64,000 nt of DNA from Clytia hemisphaerica (Eukaryota > Cnidaria > Hydrozoa > Leptothecata > Clytiidae): the NCBI GenBank assembly GCA_902728285.1, contig CACVBU010000732.1, positions 126,720 to 190,719 of the forward strand, given 5' to 3'. Below the pieces are notes generated by a model that was not told the origin of the DNA, ran no database searches, and saw nothing but the letters and a program-made list of their open reading frames with translations. The stretch's first letter is position 1, and every line of letters starts with the position of its first letter. Below, piece after piece: positions 47,837 through 60,100 of this stretch. A program made the position numbers and the translations under genes.

Positions 47837-49417
47837 GTTAATCGATATAATCGATAATCTTGAGTAATCGATTAATAATCGATAAGTAATCGATGGATTA
47901 GATATCGATTAACGGATAGAATCGATAGGTAATCAATACTCAAGATTTTTTCAAAGGTCGATTATTTATCGATCAATTTTGTCATCGATTGTTTATCGAT
48001 TATAGATCGATTATACTTCGATTAAATTAAGTATCGATTAAAAATCGATCGGCTATCGATCACAGCTTTTGATCGATTACATATCGATCAAAAATTGATT
48101 AATCATCGATCAAATAGTTAATCGATCAACTATTGATTCGTGATCGATTATTTATCAGATTTTAGGGAGTGGTACTTTAATTGGATTAACTTTCGCCTTC
48201 GCGAGATTAAATTTCTCAATTTCTCGAATTTTTGCCATTTTCGCGAAATTAAAAGCAATTTTTTTCGCTGATCTCGATTGGGATGTACTTTTGAATTGAA
48301 TCAAATCCCCTGGTAGCATAGGACCTAGAAAAGCTACTACACTCATTTTTTCTATAAGCACACAGTAAATTTCGGCTGAAGCATTCTCAAACCCTCTGAA
48401 TACTGAAAGGCTGAACAAAAAAAAGTTAAAAAAACAACAAAATTACCGTTTTATTTAAAGAAGGGGCGTTCTCGACTTAGCTAAGGGGCCGGAAAACCGT
48501 GGTCTGCAAAATAGCTAGTTTTTCGTGAATTGAAAAATTGGTGTCTTCATTCTTTAATTTTGATCAATTATCGATTCTTATTCATTCAGTTTCAACTATG
48601 AATAAAATTTCAACTTTTTCTTTTTCACATAAAAGAAAAATTAGCATCATAAATGCAAGCGAAAGGCTGTGGGATGCATTTAAAGTTTATGTACTAAAAT
48701 CGTAGTTTTTCCAAAACTGCACGGTTTTGAGCAACTTTTGAAAGTTTATTTTTCTTGAAATAACTCAACATTACTTCGTGTGAGGTCCTCCGAGGTAGGG
48801 GCTAATTCCAGATGCAAAAGAAAAGCAGAAAAATCCTAAGAAGTGTCACAATAATCTCAACTTTCAACTTTGAAGCCGCATAGGTCAAGTTTGCGACGTC
48901 GTAGATTTCGCCCCGACCTATGGTTGGGTCCGCAATTTATCTTGCTTTCAGGAAAACCCAAATGGGAATTTCCCCATCGAATATAACTGGTGCAGTTTTG
49001 AATTTAGTGAAACCCCCTACCTGGCCAACCAATAGAAGCTTTGTTCGAATAATTTGTTAAAATTACAGACCAGACCGAAATTGCTGAAAACTTGCCGCGA
49101 TTGGCTAATTCGCGATAAATCGACGATTCTGATTGGTTTAGAAAAAACGATCTCGTAAAAAAAAGGAGGCGGTGAAATGAAAATACAAATTTTGAAAGAA
49201 TCTTTCCACTTTTTGATAAAAAATCCCCTCAAAATCCTTTTTCCAAGCAAAGAAATATCCAGCTTAGGACTCAGACTAAGACTGAAAATTATCAAAGATA
49301 TACAATAATAATTGTGGTAAGGGATGGAGACAAAATTAAAACAAAACAAACAATTTCATGAAATATATTTATCAAAAATCATAAAGGTGGGTTCAAAGCT
49401 CACCAAGTCACATCGTG

Positions 49418-49997
49418 TCACATCTCAGTTTGTAAGCCTAATAATATTTCAATAAGCAGCATCTTAAAAAAAAGGAAACAAAGGAAAATCAATCCAAGAA
49501 TATTCAGCTTGACAGATCTCTTCCTGTGAACAGTTATGAACGCTGAGAAAGACTCAAGTGATAAGAATTCTACAAAGAGGAGGGTTACCAGAGAGGAGAC
49601 AGGGGTGGTTGGTTGGTCTCTACAAATATTTCTGGAAGGAAGTTTTCCCATTGAAATATTGTCAATTTTTAAAGAAGGATTTTGATATGATCTGGACAGC
49701 AATCAATCGGTTTTTCCTTTTTCCACCTCAAAGATTTAATGGAAAGGAAGTAGGAGTACTGAGCGATAGAACAAAAAATGCAAAGAAACTGAGACTATAT
49801 ATTTTATAAAGCATTGCTTACCTTCTTGTATCGACAAAATACTTTCTAGACCAAAGGGCACCATTACAATCATTTCTTCCTTTTCCAACAGTCTTGATTC
49901 GTTGATGTGGCTTGAATTTCTTCTTTTACTTCTTTTTTCCTTGCTTGAGTAGCCAACCAAATATCGAAAAAATCTATATCGAGCTGCAGAGATCCAC
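49418..49997 (-). CDS. Unrecognised two-exon reading frame inside a transposable element (5' end unknown)
   Basis: Exon 49997-49822 is bounded by TTTTAG and GGTAAGC. It reads WISAARYRFFRYLVGYSSKE... to ...MVPFGLESILSIQE and joins in phase 1 to exon 49569-49418 (TTTGTAG acceptor), which ends in TGA. The spliced product has at least 109 residues. The N-terminal part is basic and serine-rich; the C-terminal part contains a hydrophobic stretch (ILGLIFLCFLFFKMLLIEILL) that could span a membrane. No upstream exon was found. An alternative frame of the first exon is also open for 41 codons, which lowers confidence. Function unknown. Confidence 0.3.
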
Positions 49998-50639
49998 CTA
50001 AAACTTATTTGAACCAATAACAAAAATTTGAACGCAGAAAACTGAGGTTACGAAGCCTTTCTCTTTCTCATTATTGAGAGATATTTTGAATGAAATATTG
50101 CAGCAGAAATGCTCTTGGTTTATTAAGGTGAAGAACATATCCATAGATTGAATGATAAACCATTACTTCGATTAAATACAAATGCATCTTTCAAACAAAG
50201 AAACTTTGAGTGGCCTGCTAAGAAAAGTCTCTCACCCCCTCGCTTTTTTGAAAAAATGAAGTGGACTTCGAAAAATTTCCATACAAAATATTTCCAAGAC
50301 CGTCCAGATTGCTCACACATACCAAATTAAAATCGAATAAAAACATTCGAAAAAGAGTCACGCGCGTGTGTTCGATGATAAACATTCGAATCTTAAAAAG
50401 CTAGTTTACACGGCGAAAAAAGAGAAAAATTGAAACAAGGCTCTATTTATACTCGCGCGCGGAGAAAAACAAAATTTTTCGAAAAATCACGTCCTTAGAC
50501 AACTCGAGTTATTGAATGGTTTGCCTTTTTGGAGGAGCATTAATAATTCGAAAGCGGGCGTTTATTCAAAGTAATACGATCGGTATGAGATTTGGCGAAT
50601 TCCAGAAATTTTCTTTACTTCATTAGATACCTTATCTTG

Positions 50640-50713
50640 GCCCTTTTTACGCCGGACCTTATTAGCGTTATTTTTGGGCTCGTTGGTGGAATAAGGCCCG
50701 GCGTAAAAAGGGC
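50640..50713. repeat. 74-bp perfect-arm hairpin
   Basis: GCCCTTTTTACGCCGGACCT is mirrored by AGGCCCGGCGTAAAAAGGGC with one mismatch and a short loop. A minimal foldback inside the 47837-51051 element. Confidence 0.7.
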
Positions 50714-51084
50714 TGGTAATGTAGTCAATAGTCGGTCACGATCAATATATAATCAATAACGATACGTGATCAAAGATAAGTAAATAATTGCTAAGTAATC
50801 AATGCACGAACGATAAGTAATCGATGATTGTTAACAATCGATACATGATTGATAAGTAATCGATAGGTTGTATGTACGATATGTGATCAATAAGTAATCG
50901 ATAGCTTGGAAATAATCGATCGCTGATCGATACTCAAGATTTTTTGAAGGTCTGATTACCTATCGATTCTGTCGGTTAATCGATATCTAATCCATCGATT
51001 ACTTATCGATTATTTATCGATTACTCAAGATTATCAATTATATCGATTAACTACGCCTGGTGTATGTAAACTGGATTTTGAACT

Positions 51085-51265
51085 ATTCCAGGCGGTGTCA
51101 ACCGAACCCTATCGAACCGATTTTCGTTATCGAACCATCAAACTTTATCGATCAAAATCGAACGAAATTTCTTGATAAGTTCGATTTAGTTCGGTGAGTG
51201 TTCTTTGTTCGATGAAGTTCGATTGATGTTCGATGAGTTCGATTTAAGTTCGATGTGGTTCGATG
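51085..51265. repeat. TTCGAT/ATCGAA motif array
   Basis: About fifteen ATCGAA motifs in the left half and TTCGAT motifs in the right half face each other around 51170, giving a foldback-like organisation similar in style to the ATCGAT elements next door. Confidence 0.6.
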
Positions 51266-52230
51266 ATTGTGTCGGATTGATTCTACTTTTCTTTACCTTT
51301 CAGAAAATTACGAGGTTGTTTAATCAAAACACAGGCACCGTATGCTTCACTCATTATTCAGGCAGGGATAACTTCAAATTATCTCGGAATATCAGCTAAT
51401 TAGCCTAGAATAAGCAAATTAGCCCATTTCATATAGGCTAATTAGCTGATAATGAAGAAAAATTTGATTTTTGAGCCAAATACTAATAGTTATAATATGT
51501 ATGATAATTTTCATATGAGTGGTGTTTGTGCTGTTTGAGACATAAATTCATGTATTTCTCAGCCAGGTTTCTCAGTTTCTCAGTAAAGATTATGTACTTT
51601 TTCATCTGAACTTTGTTAAATAGATTATAAAATAGCAGAAGTGTGTTTGTATTTTCTGACGGTAATTTCTATGTATGCACAACCTGTCATCGAAAACTAA
51701 TAAAAGGTGAAATGCCATGTCAATCTGTGTCCAACAAACTCCAAATTTCTTTCCCTGAACAAATTTTCAACAATTCATCAGCGCGACTAAAATAAGGATA
51801 ATTTTTTTATGAAAATTTATCCTATTAGAAGATTTTTGGCGCAAACTTTACATCCCTAAGTCCAGTGTTTGCCCCAGTGTTTAATTGTTGAAACTTTTTT
51901 ACCAAAAACTGTGCAAAATAATAGTCCTTTTAGGGTGAAATAAAGCCTAAGATGGCCATCCAGCCTTTTCAAAATTTACAAAAAAGGTGTCAAAAAGCTC
52001 TCGAAAATACCTTTCTGGTTAGGAAAAGTGACTTTTTGTCAACATTTGGAGTCCTGTCACTATTTTTCTGTTTAGTTAGATATCATGAAATTTTAGGTTC
52101 ATCCAGTATCCTAAGAAGTTTAGGAAAATCAAAGCATAACCCTTTTTAAGCCCCTCTTTCGGTTCTGAAAAGGGTAAGATAGTTCATGGTGGCCATTGGG
52201 ACTCTCAAAAATCAAAATCTGGAACATTTC

Positions 52231-52711
52231 CAGGGCTCGAAATAACGATATTTAGGTGGTCGGACACACTGTCCGATCAAAAATTGATTTGGGTCGGACA
52301 TGTCCTAAGGCTTCTAAAGTAAAATGGGTCGGACATGTCCAATTGATTTTTATGTGGGGTATACTTCAAGTCTAATACAAGCTTCTGATAGAATTTTACA
52401 TTGATCACGAAGAAGCTAAACAAATGTCAATTAATGGTCAGAAGCCCATGATTTTTACTTGAAGCATGCTTTCATTTGTTGAGAAAAAGCATCACACAAA
52501 ATCTAACACTAATGATCGCAACTTTGAGAGTTTTTGTGTGTAAATAAAGAAGTTACTAATTCTATGTAAATTACAATTTCTTTTGGAAATTTTTCGAAGG
52601 CACCGAAAGTAATTGGGTCGGACATGATGTCCGACTAGAATCGATTTGGGTCGGACATTTCAGCAATTGGGTCGGACAATGTCCGATGTCCGACCGTTAT
52701 TTCGAGCCCTG
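52231..52711. mobile_element. Element with CAGGGCTCGAAATAACG ends and GTCCGAC palindromes
   Basis: Perfect 17-bp inverted ends (CAGGGCTCGAAATAACG) flanked by ATTTC on both sides (52226-52230, 52712-52716). The subterminal parts repeat GGTCGGACATGTCC-like palindromes. It is a longer relative of 14373-14512. No coding sequence. Confidence 0.75.
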
Positions 52712-53439
52712 ATTTCAGAGAGCTCTAAAATGACATCAAGAGAAGCAAACCCTCTCAAGTATATTAAAATGATCAAGGTAACAGGAAATATAATGGCTTC
52801 CAAAGAAAAGGGTTAGATAGGCCATGCTGGCTGATGGGAATTCATTTTAAGTGCGCTAAAACCTACAAAAATGCCAATTTGGAGCATACTATGAGCCCAA
52901 AATTTCATGAATCTATCCAAATAGTCCTTTTTCCTACCCAGAAAGGCATTTTTGAGATCTTTTTTACCTATTTTTCATAAATTTTAAGTTCTGTAAAAGC
53001 ATAGCTATCAACAATGCGAGAGACACCCGCATGCCAACGTTTCTCCCGCGGGAAAAAGATTCAGCCAAATCTCCCACATTTTCAGAATTTTCACCGGCAT
53101 CTCCCGCATTTCCAAAAATTTTCCGATTTCCTGAAAAGAAATTCAGATTTTGAAAAAGCAGAATGTCAAAATTTCCTGAATTTCTATGATTTCCCCGATT
53201 TCCCGAAAGAAAATTCCGATAAGATTGGATTTTGCTGGAAAATTCCCTCGATTTCCTGATTTTCCGATTCGGAAAAATGTGATTATTGGGGGAAATTTTT
53301 CCGACTTGGAGCTCTCCCGCATTTTTGTGAGGCGAAATTGACAGCTATGTAAAAGGCAGTAGCATAAAAAGCACAAGGGCATTGCTTTTTCCAAACTTTA
53401 AAGTAAGTTTCAAAAAGATAATGTCGTTTTAATAAAAAA

Positions 53440-54180
53440 GATACATAGTGGGGAAAGAAGTCTGATCCCCGTTAAATGACCCCCCTTCTTGGCATCCCCC
53501 ACCCCCAAACCTGTAAAAATGCCTATCAGCAGCATAGCATTACTTATATGTGCCATCTGAATGTCATTCAGATCTTCCCTGAGCTTTTCAAGCTTACTAA
53601 AGTCAAAATCATTAGCTTCTGAAAAATTCACCACAAGCAGTTTTTCTTTGCTAAGATTATACATCAGACAACTGCAATTCTCCCAATTGTGTGTGAAACC
53701 AAGCAAGTGACTTTTTTCCAAGCTAGCTTCTTAAGCCAAAATCATTCAGCTTCTGAAAAGTCTACCACTGCAAGTAGCTTTTCTTTGCTATGATAGTAGA
53801 TCAAACAAAGCACATTTCCAATTCGAAATTTGCTTGGGGACAACAGTATTGTTTTTTCTATCACCTTTTAACCATTCAGTGAAGAGTTGCGTGTTTTTTA
53901 TTTGGTTTATTCCTTCTCATTATGTTATGATATTTTGCTTCTGTGCTGGACATTATTGTCTTTTATTTTTATTTTTATCTGACTCTCATCATCAGTTAGG
54001 TTCATTCAGCATGTGACTTGTCAGCCATATTTCTTCATAATTCAAGAAAGGCAGCATTTCATGATCGGATGCTAAAAATGCATTTTAAAAAATGGTCTTT
54101 CTTGGATGTATCAAATGTTGTACTGCAGCCAAATACAATTCAACCAATTATGTTCGATTTAAAATGTTGTACTGTATATT
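53440..54180. other. Upstream region of STI1: no first exon recognised
   Basis: A 60-bp partly duplicated segment (TTAGCTTCTGAAAAATTCAC near 53608 and TTCAGCTTCTGAAAAGTCTA near 53746) is visible. A minus-strand open frame at 53410-53721 has coding-like text but no domain and no splice context. I could not find the short ATG exon that STI1 needs. Confidence 0.35.
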
Positions 54181-54189
54181 TTACCTTAG

Positions 54190-57100
54190 GCAACTCAATA
54201 CAAGGATCAAGGAAACAAAGCACTATCTGCTGGCAATTTTCCAGAAGCTATCAAGCTGTATACACAAGCCATCGAACTTGATTCAGCCAATCATGTCTTT
54301 TACAGTAACAGATCTGCTGCTTATGCTAAGAACAAGGAATACCAAAAAGCACTGGAAGACGCACAAAAAACTGTAGATATAAAGTCAGACTGGGGAAAGG
54401 TATTATTTTGTTCTACTTACTATTAATTACTATTTAATTCATTTTACAATATAATGCTAGTGATCTATGACCATTTCGATCACTTTTCACTATTTGTAAT
54501 GTAGATGGTGTAGAATGACGATTTAGTATGAAATTTATTTCAAATGGGATTATAATTGTTTATGTGTTTTTTCAAAGGGTTTCCTCTCAAGCAGGGGTCT
54601 GTACACGAGTTTTCTTAAAGTCATTATCGATTTGTAATACAGGGTAGATTTATAATGTTTTGTCCTACTTCAGGGATATTCAAGACTTGGAGCAGCTTAC
54701 GAATACCTTGGTAAAGAAATGGATGCTATGGATGCTTATACTGAAGGCCTGAAACACGAACCCAATAATGCCACACTCAAAGAATCAGCAAAAAATCTTG
54801 AAGCCAAAATTGGTAAAGTTTTTCTTTCTTTTAAATAATTCAGGTTAGTTTATGAGAATGTTGTTTGATTTCTTATTTCATACTTAAATTATAATTAGTT
54901 AAGTATACGAAATTTATAGAATACTTTCTATATCTGTAGAAAGGTGATTGAAGGAAACGAATTAGTTTCAATGATGGCTAAGGCCACATCTAAATATATT
55001 GTTTGTAATACAGTAGATCTAAATGAAAAGAAAGAAGAATATAAACTAATCTGAACATCTCCCCTTCCCAGAGAGGTCATGGTCACTGTAGATAGTGTTC
55101 GGTTTCTTTTTATATATACAGTTCAACGTTTCTTTATATACAGTTCAATGGCTCTTTCCCCTATCGGCAGGGAGAAAGTGGTTGTTGTTCCAAGAGGCCA
55201 GGCACGTTATGAGATGCTAATCGTCGTAGGATATTTGATGACGATCTGGTAACTCTTGCTTGTGTTGGTTGTGCTGGCTGAGGCTGAGCAGGCATAGGAA
55301 CTGTTGGATGAGGAATAGTTGGAGGAGTGGTCTCTAATGGTGAGGCTGGAAGCAGATTGGTGGGTGTGGGTAGTGCTGTTGGTGATACAAATGTTGCTGG
55401 TCGAAGAAAGCGACGATTTTGCAGTGTCACCCTCCCTGAGCCATTGGTTCTGACTCTGTATTGTCTGTTAGGGAGTGTTTCTACAATCATCCCAGAGCGC
55501 GGATCCATCGGCGTTGATGCTTCTTACTACGGTTTTGGATGACGACAGCGGTTCCAACTGATAGGGACGGTAATGTTTTGGCGTGTCTGTTGTACTCCTC
55601 ACTGATGACATGGTTTCGTTTGGAGAATGCTTCTTCCCGTTGTCTTGCGTCTATCACGGGATAGTGGGATGGGTGTGTGAGTATGTGGTCACGCAGCTGG
55701 TGGTGAAATAGGATTTGGGCAGGACTGAGTTTGAGATCTGGTAGAGGAGTATTTCTGTATTGTAAGATTGCTCGAGGAACCTTGTTGTTGTCGATTGTGC
55801 CATTTGGTGATAAGTTATCGAGTAGAATTCTTTTTGCAGCTTTCACCCCTAGCTCTGCTCTGCCATTAGACTGGGGGTACTCTGCTGATAATAGACGGTG
55901 TTTGACTCCCCAATAAGAATTGTTGGAACTTGTTTGCGGTCCATCTGAACTGAATTCTTCTGGAACGCCGTAGTTAGTGAAGAGGGTGCGACAAGTGGAT
56001 ATCAGGGTGGCACTGGTGGCTTCATTGGGTCCGAAATGATACAGGCAGTTCCAGCCGCTATATTTATCAATGATCGTCAGATAGTGGTGACTTGCAATAA
56101 TGAAATAATCACCGGTGATCATTTGGAATGGATATTGCGGTGGAGGGCTTTGGATGATCGGTTCCTTGGGCTGACTGGGTGAGTGACTGATACAAGTTTT
56201 ACAGCAATCACGGATTCGGTGGATATCTTTGTTGATTCCCGGCCAATAGATACAATCGTTTACTCGAGCCTGCATACCTGTGCATCCTTGATGGGCGGAA
56301 TGAAGCGCTTGAAGGATCTGATGACGGAGGTTCTTGGGTATCACGAGGCGTTTGTCTAACATTATGAGACCATTCCAATGCGATAGACGATTTCTAACTT
56401 CCCAGAATGGTCGTAGATTGGCAGGTAGGCTTTCACGGGCTGTTGGGAAGCCGTCCTGGATGGTTTGTAGCAGTGATGAGTAGTCAGTATCAGTTGATCC
56501 ATGTTGACGTATCTGATCGAGAGTAAGGAGTTGAACATGGTCAGTTGTTTGGCACATATTGATGGCGGAAATGGCATTGACTTCTGAATCGATGTCTGGA
56601 TTTAGATCATCTTCTGTCATGGTAGCAGTAGTTGTCGTTTGACGCAATACTCTCGTTGTCTCCTTGTATGAGTCGATGGAAGCTACGCTGACAGGGTTCC
56701 TGGACATGGCATCGGGTCCACGCATCCATTTTCCAGGGCAATACTAGATGGTGAATCTGAATCTGAGGGAATGGCTCTTTAGCTTTTGAATGCGAGGATT
56801 CTTTACTGAGCTGAGGTCCCGATCGTTGAAAATACCCAGCAATGGTTTATGGTCTGTTGTGATGATCAGGTTGTTGCAGCCGAGGACGAACATCTTGGCG
56901 TGATCGAGTGACCAGGCAACGGCAAGTGCTTCTCCTTCTGTTGGGCTGTATCGGCTCTCGGAGTCAGATGTGAATGTTGAGCCTGCATAGATGAGCTTCC
57001 ATCCGTCTGGACAGCATACAGGTGCATTCTTTGTATCACATTTACAATGCTGTTGTAGTAGTAAATACCCATAACCGTCCTTGCTCCAATCAGTTTGTAA

Positions 57101-60100
57101 ACAAGTTGTGCGCTTATAGTCGAACGAACGAATACCTTCACTAACACTTGCGATTAACAATTGCTTTGATTCAATAAAAAGTTTGTTCAAAGTCTCATCC
57201 CAATAAAATTTCGATTTGTGTTTCACAAGTTCCCTGAATGGAAGCATTACTGGACCAATAGAGTAGGCCCAAGCGACTTGGTTGACTAACCCAAACCATG
57301 AGCGAGCGTCAGTAATGTTTTTAGGTGTGGGAAAGTTTTTTATAGCGTTCAGTATTGACTCAGAGGGTGCAATTCCATTTGGTGTGATTTTAAGTCCGGC
57401 AAAATCAACTGTGTCTTGACAAAATTGAAACTTTTCAGCATTGAGGACGATTCCTTTCTCCCCACAAAGTTGAAGGTAATCCCATGCATGGTAGAAGGAT
57501 TCCGTGATTGACGAGTCGTATAACAGAGTATCATCCACACATTTCACCTTTTGTTGTACATCTTTAATAATGTCATCATAACGACTGGTGTAGGCATCAC
57601 CAGATGCTATAAAACCTTGGGGCATACGAAGATATCTGTATCGTCCCAATTCAGTTATAAAAGTCGTGAGATGTTGGCTCTCTTCATCAATTGGTACAGA
57701 ATGATATCCGTCAACTGCATCCAAGACAGTCTTCTTGGTATTGGGAGGTACTTGACATGCGAGTTGGAACGGGGAGGGACAATGGTGAGTTTCGCGTTTA
57801 CACTGTATGTTGAGTTGTTGGAGGTCTGTAGAACCTCGTTATGTAAGCCCCGGATCAATTGGTCTCTGATGTACGAAGGTGACAGATCATGATGACATTG
57901 CGGACATGAAAATTCGCAGTCTTGTGCTGGCGACTTTAAACGAACTAAATAGTCCCTTAGTTGTTCATTTTCGTGCTGCAATAGTGATGAAAATTGCATT
58001 CTGTGGACGGTTGGATTCGACTTTTTCGTAACAATGGTTTCAATGGCATTCAGGAAATTGTTCTCATTGAATGTTAGAAAGCTTGGATGGTTGTTGATGA
58101 TACTTGTTTGGGTAGCATCGTCACATGCGTTGTAAATCATTGATGCAATCTGGTTTGTTGGGATCCCTACGATTTGTTTGTAAACAGCCCAATCGATTTT
58201 GAATTTGCGAAACTGCGGATGGGTCATGTCAGACGTAATGGAAGGTAGTTTTGCGGATTTATGTGAGGCGGTTGGTTTGACCGAAGGAGTCGGATTAGTC
58301 GTAGCATACGTAGTCGAGTCTGGGGTACTGCTACTACTGACGTGTTGGAGAATCTTCATTATATCCCCAATAACTGTAATGCCCAGGTCTCTAAGAAATG
58401 ACCTGTCCATGGAGGGCAATATCTCGAATGTCATTCGATTCTCTGTGAAGCTCTTTGCATATTGGTGTGCAGCTTCTTCTGGGATTTCAGCATCCCGCAG
58501 GTATTTTTCCCAGTCTTGATCTGACTGTGACAGCGCCATGTAGAAAGGTGATTGAAGGAAACGAATTAGTTTCAATGATGGCTAAGGCCACAACTAAATA
58601 TATTGTTTGTAATACATTAGATCTAAATGAAAAGAAAGAAGAATATAAACTAATCTGAACAATATCCATCATTATTTTCAGCCTTGAGTATTGACTACAT
58701 TACATTCTTGAATTTCCTTCTATATTTTAGCTCGTGCAAATAACCCATTCATGGACCCAAACCTTGAAGCCAAACTGGCCATGGATCCACGATGCAGAGA
58801 GTTTATGAGCGACCCATCGTTTGTAGCGCAATTGTCTATGCTCAAACAAGACCCCTCAAAACTCACTATGTAAGAAATGATACTTAATGCTAATAATAAA
58901 GCGAGAAAAAGTTCCTTAAAAGGTCTATTATATATAGTATACAGTAGAGAATAATCAGACTGGTTTCCATTCGAAAAATCTGTGAGGTAACAGAAAGAAA
59001 TTTGAACAGAATCCATGAAACTTTTTACATTTTTTCCAGGCTGGCTCAGACAGATCAACGGTTTTTGACGGTACTTAGTGTGTTGTTGAATATACCCATG
59101 GATATGCAGCAACCGGGAGGAAAACCAGGTACACACAATAAGCTTTTTAAAATTTCTGTATTTTAAACAGTATTTTCCTGCTATTTGATAGACATGACAT
59201 TTTTATTCTAATATTTCCTACAGTGCATTTCCCATGTTTTCTGTATAAGATAAGCCCTTCTTTCAGCATTTTTTTTCACCCAAGACATTCCAATTATTAC
59301 AATTTCCCTACTATCATTTTGAAACCTTGAAGTAAAGGTGTTTATTATAAAGTAGATATCCTTTGCACTTAATTTTTAGATTCGAAACCAGCACCTTCGA
59401 AGCCTAAAGAACCGGAGCCGAAAAAAGAAGAACCTAAAGTTACGTTAAGTGATAACCAAAAATCCGTACGTTTATTTTCCTTTACTTAGAGGGCTTGACT
59501 TCTGTCATTAACCGAAAGCCCTCTTAATACTGCTTTTAAAATGAATTATTTTTTCCTTTGCAATTTTTCACCGAATATTCCTTCAATTGATATTGTCGTT
59601 GTCATTTTCATGTTTTAATAATAGCTTAATCCTTAATCTTCATACAATTTTAATGGTCTGAACGTGGGTGGGTGTGCGTAGCGCGCACTTCGTTACAGGT
59701 GAACACTATATAGGGGTTAAGAGTTTGTACCAGGTTTGCCTGGTGCGAAGGAGCATCCCCCACACCCAGTCGGCGGTACGCCCATACCCACCTATGTTCT
59801 TGTGTGAATGGGTACCCTCCTATGTGGTATTAAACAGTTAGCCTAACCAGTGAAGTCTGTTCACCTGTGTATATTGTAGTGTCATTTCTTCTGCTGCGTC
59901 TTTGTATAACATTGCTAGCGTGCCGGGCTCTGAATCATTGACAAATTACTTTGGTGGTTCGAGCCGGGATCAAATCTAAAGTTTTGAACGAATTTCTAAG
60001 TCGCGAGACGTTCCGAGCATTTATCTACATGTCAATTTTTGCTTAATCGCAATTCGTTAAAAAATACGCTAAATGGATCTTTTTAATTCAAATTAGGCTG

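Larger units (their letters stand above)
47837..51051. mobile_element. Element with about 117-bp ATCGAT-rich inverted ends, 3.2 kb
   Basis: GTTAATCGATATAATCGATA at 47837 is mirrored by the inverse of GTTAATCGATATAATTGATA ending at 51051, with TA on both sides (47835-47836, 51052-51053). The terminal 117 bp or so are nearly identical, then both arms continue as ATCGAT arrays (to about 48160; from about 50720). The core ATACTCAAGATTTTTT occurs in each arm, as in the 44575-45070 foldback. The interior holds the unrecognised two-exon frame at 49418-49997 and a CpG-richer block at 50340-50500. Confidence 0.65.
54935..58661 (-). mobile_element. LTR retrotransposon (Ty3-like pol) with 123-bp LTRs, internally deleted
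   Basis: Two 123-bp direct repeats (54935-55057, 58539-58661) begin TG and end CA, and differ at 2 positions. ATATC flanks both sides (54930-54934, 58662-58666). On the minus strand the 3' LTR is preceded by a polypurine tract (GGGAAGGGGAGA, 55069-55058), and the 5' LTR is followed at once by TGGCGCTGTC, a likely primer-binding site. Internal order is gag, RT, RNase H, integrase, as in Ty3-like elements. The protease and the N-terminal part of RT are missing. It sits in STI1 intron 2 in antisense orientation. Near-identical LTRs show recent insertion. Confidence 0.92.

Noticed and set aside
51952-51990. ATG in good context, considered as the STI1 first exon
   Set aside because: The possible donor is out of phase with the 54190 acceptor.
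53410-53721. Minus-strand 103-codon frame with coding-like text
   Set aside because: No recognisable domain, no supporting splice pattern, and it overlaps a local duplication; too weak to call a gene.
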